Assembly (NCBI RefSeq): GCF_036226765.1
Contig: NZ_CP109017.1
Coordinates: 7,441,001 to 7,505,000 of the forward strand
Length of the DNA: 64,000 nt
From: Streptomyces sp. NBC_00670
Lineage (GTDB): Bacteria > Actinomycetota > Actinomycetes > Streptomycetales > Streptomycetaceae
Direction of reading: 5' to 3'
The position numbers and the translations under genes were made by a program. Positions 15,710 to 23,694 of this stretch are shown here, one piece after another. Positions within the stretch are counted from its first letter, which is position 1. Each line of letters opens with the position of its first letter. Below the pieces are notes generated by a model that saw nothing but the letters and a program-made list of their open reading frames with translations, did not search any database and was not told the DNA's origin.

Positions 15710-17452
15710 TCACACCGTCTCGCGCACCACCTCCGCGCCGCCCGACTGCCCCTCCACCAGGGCCCGGTACCCGGCGCTCGTGCGCAGCAGCTCCTCGTGC
15801 GAACCGGTGTCCACGACCCGCCCGTCCCGCAGGAGGGCGATCCGGTCGGCGTGCCGGACCGTCGACAGCCGGTGGGCCACCACCAGCACGGCCCGCTCGC
15901 CCGCCAGCCGGTCCACCACGTCCCGCAGCAACCGCTCGTTCACGCCGTCCAGCTGCGAGGTCGGCTCGTCCAGCAGGACGACGTCGGCGTCACTGAGCAG
16001 CGCCCGCGCCAGGGCGAGCCGCTGCCGCTGGCCGCCCGACAGATCCGTACCGCCGCCCAGCGGAGTGTCGAGTCCGTCCGGCAGCCCGGCGACCGTGGCC
16101 GCGAGCCCCACGCTCTCCAGCACGCGGCGCAGCGCCGTGTCGTCCACCGGACCGGGCGCGCCCAGGACGAGGTTCTCCCGCACCGTCCCCTCCAGCAGGG
16201 TGAACGACTGGTCGACGTAGGCGATCCGACGGCGCAGCGCGTCGAGCGGCCAGTCGGCCAGCTGCGTGCCGTGCAGCGCGACGGTGCCCCCGGCGGCGGG
16301 CAGCAGGCGCTCGACCATGTTCAGGACCGTCGACTTCCCGGCGCCCGACGGGCCCACCAGGGCGGTGACGCCGCGCCGGGCGACCGTCAGGTCCACCCCG
16401 CGCAGCACCGGCTCCGCGTCGTAGCCGCCGGTCAGCCCGCGCAGCCGGAGGGCGGGGGCGCCGGGCACGGGGGCCGGCTCGCGGTCGGGCCCGGGCGCCT
16501 CCGACGGCAGCTCCAGCGCGGTACGGATCCGGCCGCGGGCCGCCATGCCCGCCTGGAGCCGCGCGATGCCGGTCGCCAGCACGGTCAGCGGGGCGATGAG
16601 CTGGAAGAGGTACATCATGAACGCCACGAAGTCCGCCGGGCTGAGCGCGCCCGAGGCCATCCGCACGCCACTGCCCGAGAGCACCCCGATGACGGCGATC
16701 TGCTGGCCGACCGTCATCAGGGGCGTGATGAACGCCTGTGCCCGGTCCGCCGACACCGCCGCCTCCGCGGCTGCCCCGGCCCGCTCCACGATGCCCGAGG
16801 CGGTGCGCTCCTCCGCCCGGTTGGCCTTGATCACCGCCAGTGAGGAGACCGCCGCGGTGAACCGCTGCGCCACCTCGCCGAGCGCCCGCTGCTGCGCGGA
16901 GATGCCCCGGCGCATCCCCGAGACGAACACCGCGATGGCGGTCCCCGCCACGGCGAAGGTCGCCACCACGATCAGCAGCAGCACCCAGTCCAGTACGCCC
17001 ATGACCACCAGGGAGACGCCCGCGACCAGCGCCGACGCGGGCAGCGCCGTGACTCCCACGTCGAACATCGAGCGCAGTTGGGCACAGTCGCTGGTGATCC
17101 GGGCGACCAGGTCGCCGGTCCCGGCCCGCCGTACGTCGAGCAGCCGGGCGCGCAGGACGTGGCGGACGACGCGGGCGCGCACGTCCAGCACGGTCCACTC
17201 GCCGACACGCCCGAGGAGGAAGGACGACCACGCCCCGGCCAGGGCCCCGCCCAGGGCCAGTACCGCGAGGACGAGCACGGAGACGAGCGGGGAGCGGTGA
17301 CCGCCGATGTCGACCACGAGCCGGCGCACCGCGAGCGGCACGCACAGGGACGCGACGACCGACAGCAGGATCAGTGGAACGGCGACGGCGGTCTGCCCGC
17401 GGTGCCGCGCCAGCGCGGACAGGGGACCGGCCGGGAAGGGGGCGGAACGCAT
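15710..17452 (-). CDS. ABC exporter half-transporter (TMD-NBD)
   Basis: 580 residues. Residues about 15-300 form six transmembrane helices of the type I exporter fold; residues 335-570 are the nucleotide-binding domain with Walker A GPSGAGKST, signature LSGGQRQRLALARAL, Walker B DVVLLDEPTSQLD and H-loop VVAHRLSTV. No N-terminal C39 peptidase domain. Lipid A exporter/lantibiotic-exporter-like proteins of this size act as homodimers. It sits inside the RiPP locus and is the best candidate to export the peptide product, although a stand-alone efflux role cannot be excluded. Six copies of an 8-base repeat lie just upstream of its start. Confidence 0.85.
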   Translation of the reverse strand: MRSAPFPAGPLSALARHRGQTAVAVPLILLSVVASLCVPLAVRRLVVDIGGHRSPLVSVLVLAVLALGGALAGAWSSFLLGRVGEWTVLDVRARVVRHVLRARLLDVRRAGTGDLVARITSDCAQLRSMFDVGVTALPASALVAGVSLVVMGVLDWVLLLIVVATFAVAGTAIAVFVSGMRRGISAQQRALGEVAQRFTAAVSSLAVIKANRAEERTASGIVERAGAAAEAAVSADRAQAFITPLMTVGQQIAVIGVLSGSGVRMASGALSPADFVAFMMYLFQLIAPLTVLATGIARLQAGMAARGRIRTALELPSEAPGPDREPAPVPGAPALRLRGLTGGYDAEPVLRGVDLTVARRGVTALVGPSGAGKSTVLNMVERLLPAAGGTVALHGTQLADWPLDALRRRIAYVDQSFTLLEGTVRENLVLGAPGPVDDTALRRVLESVGLAATVAGLPDGLDTPLGGGTDLSGGQRQRLALARALLSDADVVLLDEPTSQLDGVNERLLRDVVDRLAGERAVLVVAHRLSTVRHADRIALLRDGRVVDTGSHEELLRTSAGYRALVEGQSGGAEVVRETV

Positions 17453-17481
17453 GGGAAGTCCTCTCGGGGCAGGGGAGGGTA

Positions 17482-17529
17482 CTCAGGGGCTCAGGGGCTC
17501 AGGGGCTCAGGGGCTCAGGGGCTCAGGGG
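17482..17529. repeat. Six perfect tandem copies of CTCAGGGG, 30 bp upstream of the ABC exporter
   Basis: An 8-base short tandem repeat (17482-17529) continues into degenerate copies to about 17546. It lies between the LuxR gene end and the exporter start, in the expected 5' untranslated or promoter region of the exporter (minus strand). Repeat number changes could alter expression. Confidence 0.9.
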
Positions 17530-17582
17530 CTCAAGGGGCTGAAGGGCCCGGGTACGCAGGGGTTCAGCGGGTAGGCAGGGGT

Positions 17583-20093
17583 TCAGGACGTCAGCAACGG
17601 CCGCGCGGGCGCCGTGCCGAGCGCTTCGGTGGCCGCCGAGGTGTGGACCCAGCCGGCGATGCCCACCCGGGAGGTGCAGCCCAGCTTCTTCATCGTCTCC
17701 CGGACGTGGTTGACCACCGTCCACTCCGAGATCTCCAGCCGGCGGGCGATCTGACGGTTGCTCAGCCCGTCCGCGATGAGGAGCGAGACCTCGGTCTGCC
17801 GGCGGGTGAGCGGACCGGTGCGTCCCGCGTCCGCCTCGTCGTGGTTCTCCGGCCGTGGCGGCCCGCCCCGGTACGCGGCCAACTCCGCGAGTACACCGGG
17901 GAGTCCGGCCTCGGCCCCCTCGCGCAGCGCCGTGACGAAGTCCCGCTCCGCCAGCGGCCCGCGCACCTCGCTCTCCCGCAGACACCCGGCGAAGTCCGGG
18001 TCGTCGGGCGCACCGGGCAGCCCGGCACGCGCGGCGGAGAAGGCGCCCAGTACCCGGGCGGCGGCCGTGGCGCGGGCGGTGATTCCCGGCCGCAGCGGAG
18101 TGCCGGCCAGGTTCAGGAAGGCGCCCAGCACGGCCGGGGCGCCGAGCCCGCGCAGCGCGGCCAGCGCCCGTTCGCAGTAGGCGGCGGCGTCCCCGGTCCG
18201 CCCGTCGGCGGTGGCGAAGAGGCTCAGGCGCAGCAGGGCCGCGCCCGCGGTGAGCAGGTCCCGGCGCTGCAACGCACCCGGCAGGACGGCCAGCGCGGTC
18301 CGGGTCGCGGCGTCGGTCCGCCCGTCGAGGAACTCGGCCAGGCACACCTCCAGTTCCACCCCGGACGCGGCGGCCTCGTCGCCGTCCTCCCGATGCCGGA
18401 CCACGGCCCGGTGCAGCAGCGACAGCCCCCGGCCGGGGTCGTCGTGGTGCGCCGCGAGGCCCCGCAGAGCGAGGAGGCGGCCGGTCAGGGCGTCGGCCGC
18501 GGGGTGCGCGGCCACCTCCTCCGCCACCTGGCCGAGCCGGCTGAGGGCGGCGTCGAAGTCCCCGGCCCGGACGGCCGATGCGGCGAGCAGCAGGCCGAGC
18601 CGGGCCCGGCCGAGGGCGGTCACGGGCCGGGGGAGCCCCGCCGGCGGCGCGGCGCCGACACCGGAACCGGCCACCGTGTACAGGGAGAAGTACAGGTGCT
18701 CGGCGAGGTCCAGGGCCGCGTCGGTGCCGTCGTCGGTGTCCTCGCGCCTGCCGGGGGGCTCGTCGGCACGCCCGGGGACCTCGCATGCCGGTGGGGCGCC
18801 GAGTGTCTCCAGCGCCAGACGGAGGTTGCGCTCCTCGGCGCGCAGGGCGGTGACTCCGGCGAGCTGGTCGCCCGCCAGGACGCGTGCGACCGCGTCGCGT
18901 GCCACGCGCGCGTAGTAACGGGCGTGGGCCTGCCGTGCGTCCGCCGTCACGGACGGACCCTGCCCGGGCGGCGGGCCGCCGAACGGGACGTGCAGCCGTG
19001 CGCGGGAGTGGCCACCGAGTCGGCCCGAGGGGCGCCCGGAGGAGGTGAGGAGGTGATGGTCGAGGAGTTCGGCGAGCGCGGCCGGGAACGCCGCGAGCGG
19101 CACACCGGACACCTCGCGCAACGCCTCGGGCCCGCACCCGCCCGGAAACAGCCGCGCGTGGTCGAGCAACCGCCGTGCGACGGGGCCGAGTCGCCGCTCC
19201 GCCCCGCCGGCGCCCCGGTACGCGCGCACCACCCCCGCGGCGGCGGCCGGACCCGGCCCGCAGTCCAGTGCGGCACGCAGCACCTCCGGACCCTCCCATC
19301 CGGCCACCCGCGCCGCCAGGCACAGGTCGCCGGGCACCCCGCCCAGGTCGGCGCAGATCCGCGCGGTCTGCGCGAGGTCGTGCTCCCGCGCGGGCAGGCC
19401 CGGGTGGAGGGCGCGCAGGCAGGCGAGATAGAGCCGTACGGACGGCACCCGGGACAGGCCGTCGGGGTCCAGCGCGGTGCAGTCGACGGGCACGGGGAGC
19501 GCGGTCACCGGCCGCCCGGCGAACCCCTCCGGGACCAGGGGCCGCCGGGCGGTGGCGAGGACCCGCGTACCCGCACGCGCGGCCGCCGCCAGCGCGCTCA
19601 GTAACCGGGTTGCCCGCGCGCCCGGTCGGCCGTGGTCCGTGCCGGGTGCGCCCGGTGCGGCGGGGGCCGGCTGGTCGAGCCCGTCGGCGAGCACCAGAGC
19701 GCCGGGGCCGGCGAAGGCCCCGGCGCCGGCCCCTGCCTCGGCACCGGCTTCGACGGTGACGGCCGGCGCCGGGTCCGCCGTGAGCAGCCGGGCGAGTGCC
19801 GCCTCCGGGTCCGCGTGGGCGGTGGCGTCGAAGAGGGTCACCCGGCCCCCCGTCTGCTCCGCGTACGCGACGGCCACGGTGTGCGCCAGCCGCGTCTTCC
19901 CGATGCCCGGAGGCCCGTACAGCAGGACGCCCCCGCGGCCGGGATCCTCCCGGGTGAGCAGCGTCAGCAGCTCGGCCGTCTCCCGTTCACGGCCGACGGT
20001 CTCGGCGGGGAACGGCGTTTGCTCAAATGAATAGGACCCTGACTGCCATTCATCTTGGCTCACCGGCTCAGGATGGGGCGCCACCCGGCGCAT
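17583..20093 (-). CDS. Large AAA/STAND-type regulator with C-terminal LuxR HTH
   Basis: 836 residues. N-terminal ATPase: VGRERETAELLTLL then Walker A GPPGIGKT (residues 60-67), Walker B-like GALVLADGLDQ near 130. A long helical-repeat region (300-750, TPR-like) follows, and residues about 770-825 form a LuxR-type helix-turn-helix (LTRRQTEVSLLIADGLSNRQ, IARRLEISEWTVVNHV). This domain order is that of LAL-like pathway activators common in antibiotic clusters. It lies at the centre of the RiPP locus, divergent from the XRE gene over a 107-base gap containing a pentanucleotide repeat. It is a candidate to bind the GGCAGG-TT-CCTGCC boxes (inference). Confidence 0.85.
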   Translation of the reverse strand: MRRVAPHPEPVSQDEWQSGSYSFEQTPFPAETVGRERETAELLTLLTREDPGRGGVLLYGPPGIGKTRLAHTVAVAYAEQTGGRVTLFDATAHADPEAALARLLTADPAPAVTVEAGAEAGAGAGAFAGPGALVLADGLDQPAPAAPGAPGTDHGRPGARATRLLSALAAAARAGTRVLATARRPLVPEGFAGRPVTALPVPVDCTALDPDGLSRVPSVRLYLACLRALHPGLPAREHDLAQTARICADLGGVPGDLCLAARVAGWEGPEVLRAALDCGPGPAAAAGVVRAYRGAGGAERRLGPVARRLLDHARLFPGGCGPEALREVSGVPLAAFPAALAELLDHHLLTSSGRPSGRLGGHSRARLHVPFGGPPPGQGPSVTADARQAHARYYARVARDAVARVLAGDQLAGVTALRAEERNLRLALETLGAPPACEVPGRADEPPGRREDTDDGTDAALDLAEHLYFSLYTVAGSGVGAAPPAGLPRPVTALGRARLGLLLAASAVRAGDFDAALSRLGQVAEEVAAHPAADALTGRLLALRGLAAHHDDPGRGLSLLHRAVVRHREDGDEAAASGVELEVCLAEFLDGRTDAATRTALAVLPGALQRRDLLTAGAALLRLSLFATADGRTGDAAAYCERALAALRGLGAPAVLGAFLNLAGTPLRPGITARATAAARVLGAFSAARAGLPGAPDDPDFAGCLRESEVRGPLAERDFVTALREGAEAGLPGVLAELAAYRGGPPRPENHDEADAGRTGPLTRRQTEVSLLIADGLSNRQIARRLEISEWTVVNHVRETMKKLGCTSRVGIAGWVHTSAATEALGTAPARPLLTS

Positions 20094-20140
20094 GTCAACT
20101 ACGATGAATCGCCAGGAAGTTCGGATCTATCTCCGCAGAT

Positions 20141-20175
20141 GCTGTGCTGTGCTGTGCTGTGCTGTGCTGTGCTGT
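20141..20175. repeat. Seven perfect tandem copies of GCTGT
   Basis: Pentanucleotide repeat in the short divergent gap between the LuxR-type regulator (minus, start 20093) and the XRE regulator (GTG 20201). Such repeats mutate by slippage; five-base steps would shift promoter spacing or any frame starting at the ATG at 20139. Confidence 0.95.
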
Positions 20176-20200
20176 GTCGGCGTCCGGCGGGAGGCGTGAG

Positions 20201-20644
20201 GTGAGCGTGGCCGGTACGGAAAGCAGCCCCTCGGGTCTGGCCGAGCGGATCGACGCGCTCTTCCGCCTCGTCCTCGACCCCGACCGCCGGCCCTACACCA
20301 ACGAGGTGGTGGCCCGGGCCTGCCGCGAACGCACGGGTGTGTCGTTCTCCACCACGTATCTGTGGCAGCTGCGCACCGGACGGCGGGACAACCCCACCAA
20401 GCGCCATCTGGAGGCGCTGGCCCAGTTCTTCGAGGTGCCGCCCGCCTACTTCTTCGACGACACGCAGGGTGCGGAGATCTCCCGGCAGCTCGAACTCCTC
20501 GGTGCCCTGCGTGACGCCGAGGTGCGCGACGTGGCGCTGCGGGCCGTCCAGCTCTCGCCGGAGGCGCTGGGCACGGTCAGCGACCTCATCGACGTGATCG
20601 CCCGGCGCGAGGCCCGGGCGGCGGACGAGGGGGACGACGCCTGA
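20201..20644 (+). CDS. XRE-family helix-turn-helix regulator
   Basis: 147 residues starting GTG 20201 (GGGAGG six bases upstream). A Cro/C1-type DNA-binding domain occupies about 15-85 (YTNEVVARACRERTGVSFST, TYLWQLRTGRRDNPTKRHLE, ALAQFFEVPPAYFFDD). The C-terminal helix-rich part resembles XRE proteins found with ImmA/IrrE peptidases and MAB_1171c proteins, both of which lie about 5 kb to the left. Divergent to the LuxR-type gene and convergent with RiPP precursor A, from which a strong hairpin separates it. A frame extending upstream through the GCTGT repeat exists but has no ribosome-binding site and no domain content. Confidence 0.85.
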   Translation: MSVAGTESSPSGLAERIDALFRLVLDPDRRPYTNEVVARACRERTGVSFSTTYLWQLRTGRRDNPTKRHLEALAQFFEVPPAYFFDDTQGAEISRQLELLGALRDAEVRDVALRAVQLSPEALGTVSDLIDVIARREARAADEGDDA

Positions 20645-20668
20645 CACCGGCGGAGCGGGACACGACAG

Positions 20669-20711
20669 GGCCCGGCCCCGGCGGAAGTGGTCTTCCACCG
20701 GGGGCCGGGCC
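20669..20711. terminator. Bidirectional terminator hairpin
   Basis: GGCCCGGCCCCGG (20669-20681) pairs with CCGGGGGCCGGGCC (20698-20711, one extra G), and an inner stem GGAAG/CTTCC closes on TGGT. It separates the convergent XRE gene and precursor A. Confidence 0.8.
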
Positions 20712-20725
20712 GGCGAGGGCGCGGA

Positions 20726-20866
20726 TCAGGCGATGATGGTGATCGTGACGAGCGTGAGCGGGATCAGCGTCCAGCTGGCCTCCGCGCGGTCCTCGTCGTA
20801 CTCCTCGACCGCCGCGGCGGGCGTCGTGTAGGCGCTGTAGCCGCTCATCAGGTCCTCGGTGCTCAT
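20726..20866 (-). CDS. Putative RiPP precursor peptide A
   Basis: 46 residues, ATG eight bases after GAAGGAG. Leader residues 1-30 (MSTEDLMSGYSAYTTPAAAV, then EEYDEDRAEA) align gap-free over the first 22 positions with peptides B and C. The predicted core after AEA is SWTLIPLTLVTITIIA: one Ser and four Thr among aliphatic residues, no Cys, no charged residues. Adjacent to peptide B in the same orientation and divergent from the APH-fold kinase and HopA1-like genes, the enzyme pair that dehydrates Ser/Thr in class V lanthipeptides and thioamitides. Cleavage position is inferred from the shared EA-S / DA-S junction in all three peptides. Confidence 0.75.
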   Translation of the reverse strand: MSTEDLMSGYSAYTTPAAAVEEYDEDRAEASWTLIPLTLVTITIIA

Positions 20867-20939
20867 GCGGGTCTCCTTCGGATGGAGGGGTGGGCGGAGG
20901 GGTGGGTGGAAGGGCGGACGGGTGGGTGCGGGAGGGGGC

Positions 20940-21107
20940 TCAGGAGGCGGTGAGGGGCAGCAGGATGGTGACCACGAGGCTGATCGTGGTGACGATCCAC
21001 GGCGACGCCTCCGCCTCGGGCTCGTTGCGCGTGGTGGCCAGTTCCTCCACGGCGGTGCGCGGGCTCGTGTAGGCGGCGTAACCGCCCATCAGATCGGCGC
21101 TCTGCAT
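20940..21107 (-). CDS. Putative RiPP precursor peptide B
   Basis: 55 residues, ATG six to seven bases after GAGGAG. Leader MQSADLMGGYAAYTSPRTAV followed by an acidic stretch ending EPEAEA; predicted core begins SPWIVTTISLVV and ends TILLPLTAS (21 residues) with four Thr and three Ser, no Cys. First gene of the minus-strand precursor pair, 256 bases from the divergent kinase start, with the palindromic boxes in between. The leader is acidic and amphipathic and the core is hydrophobic, a usual RiPP layout. Alternative: a small secreted hydrophobic peptide unrelated to RiPPs, but three copies with conserved N-termini and divergent C-termini argue for leader/core. Confidence 0.75.
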   Translation of the reverse strand: MQSADLMGGYAAYTSPRTAVEELATTRNEPEAEASPWIVTTISLVVTILLPLTAS

Positions 21108-21187
21108 GTTCTCTCCTCGGACATGGGGCGGGACCGGCCCCGGTCGTGGCCGGTGCTCCGATCCCACCAGCGCGGCCGGTCCGCGCC

Positions 21188-21288
21188 CAGTGGCAGGTAA
21201 CTGGCGCCCGGGCCGGCGACCGGCCGCCGCCCGGGCCCGCCACGCGCCCGCACCGGTCTGTCCGCGACCGGACCGACAGGTTCCTGCC
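21188..21288. promoter_or_regulatory. Two pathway boxes in the precursor B / kinase divergent region
   Basis: CAGTGGCAGGTAACTGGC at 21188-21205 and GACAGGTTCCTGCC at 21275-21288 match the palindrome at 13446-13459 (CAGTGGCAGGT shared exactly; 13 of 14 for the second). A further half site TTCCTGTC lies at 21318. Position between divergent precursor and enzyme genes fits coordinated control. Confidence 0.55.
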
Positions 21289-21363
21289 GGGTCGGCGGAC
21301 CGCCCCGCCAGGTCCGTTCCTGTCACTGTTCCGCCGCGCGCCGGGCGGCCTAGCGTCACGGCC

Positions 21364-22587
21364 ATGGCAGCGACGACCACGGAACCAGCGCCTCCGCCCG
21401 CACCGGCATCTCCTCCCGCACCAACAGCCCAGCCCGCCCCGGCCGCCCCCCGGACACCCGACGCCCCCGCACCGCGGCGCCCCGCTCCCCACCGCCCGTC
21501 GGCCGGGGTGGAGCGGGCCATGGCCACGCTCGGCATCGCACCCTTCGTCCCCGGGAGCGCGCTCGCACTCCCCGGCCGCAACGAGAACTGGGCCGGCCCC
21601 ACCGCCGACGGTCGCCAGGTCTTCGTCAAACGGCTGGACGCCACCCTGCCCGGAGCGCGCGACCGCTTCGAACGGGCCCGCGCCTTCGAGCGTGCGCGGT
21701 CCGCCCGGCAGGATCAACCCGCCCCGCTCGCACCCGAGTTCCTGGGCGCCGATCCGGACACCCTGGTACTGGTCCACACCCGGCTCGACGCCGCCGTCCC
21801 CTGCAGCACGCTCGCCGACGAGGACCGTATCGACACCGTGCTCGCCGCACGTCTCGGCCACGCGGTGGGCACCCTGCACCGCCTTCCGGACGTCGGCGTC
21901 CCCCGCCCGTCCGCCGCCGTACGGGGGCACTCGCGCCTGACCGGGCTGACGGTGCGCGAGTACGCCGACGCCAGTGGGGCCGAGCTGGAGGCGTGGGCGC
22001 TGCTCCACCACGACGCCCGGCTGCGCACCGCGCTGGGCCGGCTGCACGAGTGGTCCGCCGCCGCCCCGCACACCCCCGTCCACGGCGATCTGCGGCTCGA
22101 CCAGTTCCTTCTCGGCGGCGACGGAGACCCCGCGGCCCCGCCGCATCTCACGGACTGGGAGGAGTTCCACCTCGACGACCCGGCCGGTGACGTCGGCGGG
22201 TTCGTGGGCCAGTGGCTGTACCGGGCGGCCTCGCGGATGTTCACCGCACTCGACCTCGACGGCCCCGGCGCGGGCGACGACGCCCACACCGCCCTCGTCG
22301 GGAACGGCGAACGCCAACTCATCGCCGTACGACCGCTCGTGACCGCCTTCTGGGAGGCCTACCGCAGCGCCGCGCCCCCCGTCGATCCCGGGTTCGCCGC
22401 CCGCGCGACGGCCTACGCCGGCTGGCACCTCTTCGACCGGATGTTCGCCGCCGCGTCGTTCGGGGCGCGGCTCACCGCCGTGCAGAAGGGCACGGCGGGC
22501 GTGGGCCGCACCGCGCTGCTGGCCCCCGAACGCTTCGCCGGGACCGTCGGACTGTGCGCCGGCACCGCCGGACTGGAGGAGTCATGA
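21364..22587 (+). CDS. APH-fold kinase, class V lanthionine synthetase LxmK-like
   Basis: 407 residues: a 45-residue Pro/Ala-rich leader segment, then an aminoglycoside-phosphotransferase fold. Lys89 (VFVKRL) is the candidate ATP lysine, H240-G241-D242 (PVHGDLRLDQF) the catalytic loop, and Asp264 (TDWEEF) the metal-binding DFG equivalent; the loop Asn is Gln here. In class V lanthipeptides (LxmK) and thioamitides (TvaC) such kinases phosphorylate Ser/Thr of precursor peptides before a HopA1-like lyase eliminates the phosphate. The stop overlaps the start of the HopA1-like gene (ATGA). TAGCGT ends seven bases before the ATG and no Shine-Dalgarno is visible, indicating a leaderless mRNA. Confidence 0.75.
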   Translation: MAATTTEPAPPPAPASPPAPTAQPAPAAPRTPDAPAPRRPAPHRPSAGVERAMATLGIAPFVPGSALALPGRNENWAGPTADGRQVFVKRLDATLPGARDRFERARAFERARSARQDQPAPLAPEFLGADPDTLVLVHTRLDAAVPCSTLADEDRIDTVLAARLGHAVGTLHRLPDVGVPRPSAAVRGHSRLTGLTVREYADASGAELEAWALLHHDARLRTALGRLHEWSAAAPHTPVHGDLRLDQFLLGGDGDPAAPPHLTDWEEFHLDDPAGDVGGFVGQWLYRAASRMFTALDLDGPGAGDDAHTALVGNGERQLIAVRPLVTAFWEAYRSAAPPVDPGFAARATAYAGWHLFDRMFAAASFGARLTAVQKGTAGVGRTALLAPERFAGTVGLCAGTAGLEES

Positions 22588-23684
22588 GGGAACCGTCCAC
22601 CGCGCCGCCGGAGGCCGCACTCGCCCCCCGGCTGCGCGAAGCCCTGGCCACCCTGCGGATCGGACAGGACCGCCGCACCGTCCTGGTGGGGGAGCGGCCC
22701 GTCACCGGCGGCACCGCCCGCGAACTGCGGGCGGCCCTGGGCGCGGTGCTGTACGACGAGTGGCACGCGGGCCTCACCCCGGAGGCCCGGGAAGCCCGCG
22801 ATGGCCGGAACGGGGCAGCGGCCGGCCCCGCCTCCTCCCGCCGCGACCGCGCGTTCGAGGACCGCCTCACCGCCGCCACCCCGCACACCCTCACCCCCGT
22901 CGACGCGGTGGTACGGCCCGGCCCGGAGCCCCGGGGAGACACGCTCCTCGCCGAACTCGGCCGAGTACTCGTCCGCGTGCCCACGGCATCCGTCCGGACG
23001 CAAGGAGCGGTCGGACCGGACCGACACGCGCGCCTCGACCTGCCGGCCGTCCGCCCCGCGCTGTCCCCCGGCTTCCTGCTGCTGGACGGCCCCTGCGGCG
23101 GCCTGTCCGGCGGGGCCGGCCGGCCCGTCCTGCGGATGTACGTCCACCTGACGGACCCGGACGCCGCCCCCGGCGTCTGGCGGACCCTGCTGGCCGCACT
23201 GGCCGCCCGGTCCGCGCGGTACCGGGCGAAGGTGCTCTCCCGCCCGTGGTCCTACCCGCGCCGGGACGCGCTCGTGGTCTACCTGGAGGGCGCGGACGCC
23301 CCGTCGGCGGCCGGTCTCGCCGACGAGGTGACGGGACTGCCCGGCGTCGGCAGGGAGACCTCCGTCTTCGCCCACGAGGTGGCCCCCGGCGTCGCCCTGG
23401 CGTGGGAGCCCGCCGACAACCGGCCCGGCCGGCCCGGGAAGAGCTTCGGCCAGCACCGCGCGGCGGCCGTCGCCGAGGGGCTCCTGCGCCACGCCCACGA
23501 CCCGGACGCCACGGACGGCTTCCTGCGTCCCGCGGCGGCGGACCCGGCCGGGGCGGACGCGGCACGGGAGGTCCACCGCTGCCTGCGCGCCGCCGCCGTC
23601 GACCCGGCCGAACCCGCCCGCAACCTGGACTCCGCCCCGTTCCCGGCGCCGGGCCGGCCGCGGCGGGCGGCCGGCGCGGGGTAG
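22584..23684 (+). CDS. HopA1-like phospho-Ser/Thr lyase of a class V-type RiPP pathway
   Basis: 366 residues, start overlapping the kinase stop. Motifs of the HopA1 family appear in order: LSPGFLLLDG, LRMYVHL, RYRAKVLSRPWSYPRRDALV (about residues 212-232; basic and aromatic phosphate-binding set), FAHEVAPGVALAWEP and KSFGQHRAAAVAEGLL near the C-terminus. HopA1-like proteins accompany APH-fold kinases in lexapeptide/cacaoidin and thioviridamide clusters, where they form dehydroalanine/dehydrobutyrine. Which class V subunit name (X or Y) fits best cannot be decided by eye. Assigned role: beta-elimination on precursors A-C. Confidence 0.75.
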   Translation: MREPSTAPPEAALAPRLREALATLRIGQDRRTVLVGERPVTGGTARELRAALGAVLYDEWHAGLTPEAREARDGRNGAAAGPASSRRDRAFEDRLTAATPHTLTPVDAVVRPGPEPRGDTLLAELGRVLVRVPTASVRTQGAVGPDRHARLDLPAVRPALSPGFLLLDGPCGGLSGGAGRPVLRMYVHLTDPDAAPGVWRTLLAALAARSARYRAKVLSRPWSYPRRDALVVYLEGADAPSAAGLADEVTGLPGVGRETSVFAHEVAPGVALAWEPADNRPGRPGKSFGQHRAAAVAEGLLRHAHDPDATDGFLRPAAADPAGADAAREVHRCLRAAAVDPAEPARNLDSAPFPAPGRPRRAAGAG

Positions 23685-23694
23685 CGTGCGCGCC

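Noticed and set aside
20139..20200. Upstream extension of the XRE gene through the GCTGT repeat
   Set aside because: No ribosome-binding site and repetitive LCCAV-like translation; the GTG at 20201 has a good Shine-Dalgarno and starts the conserved sequence.
20726..21107. Linaridin or classical lanthipeptide precursors
   Set aside because: No PxxxTP leader motif, no LanB/C/M/KC genes and no cypemycin-type helper genes; the kinase/HopA1 pair points to the class V style instead.
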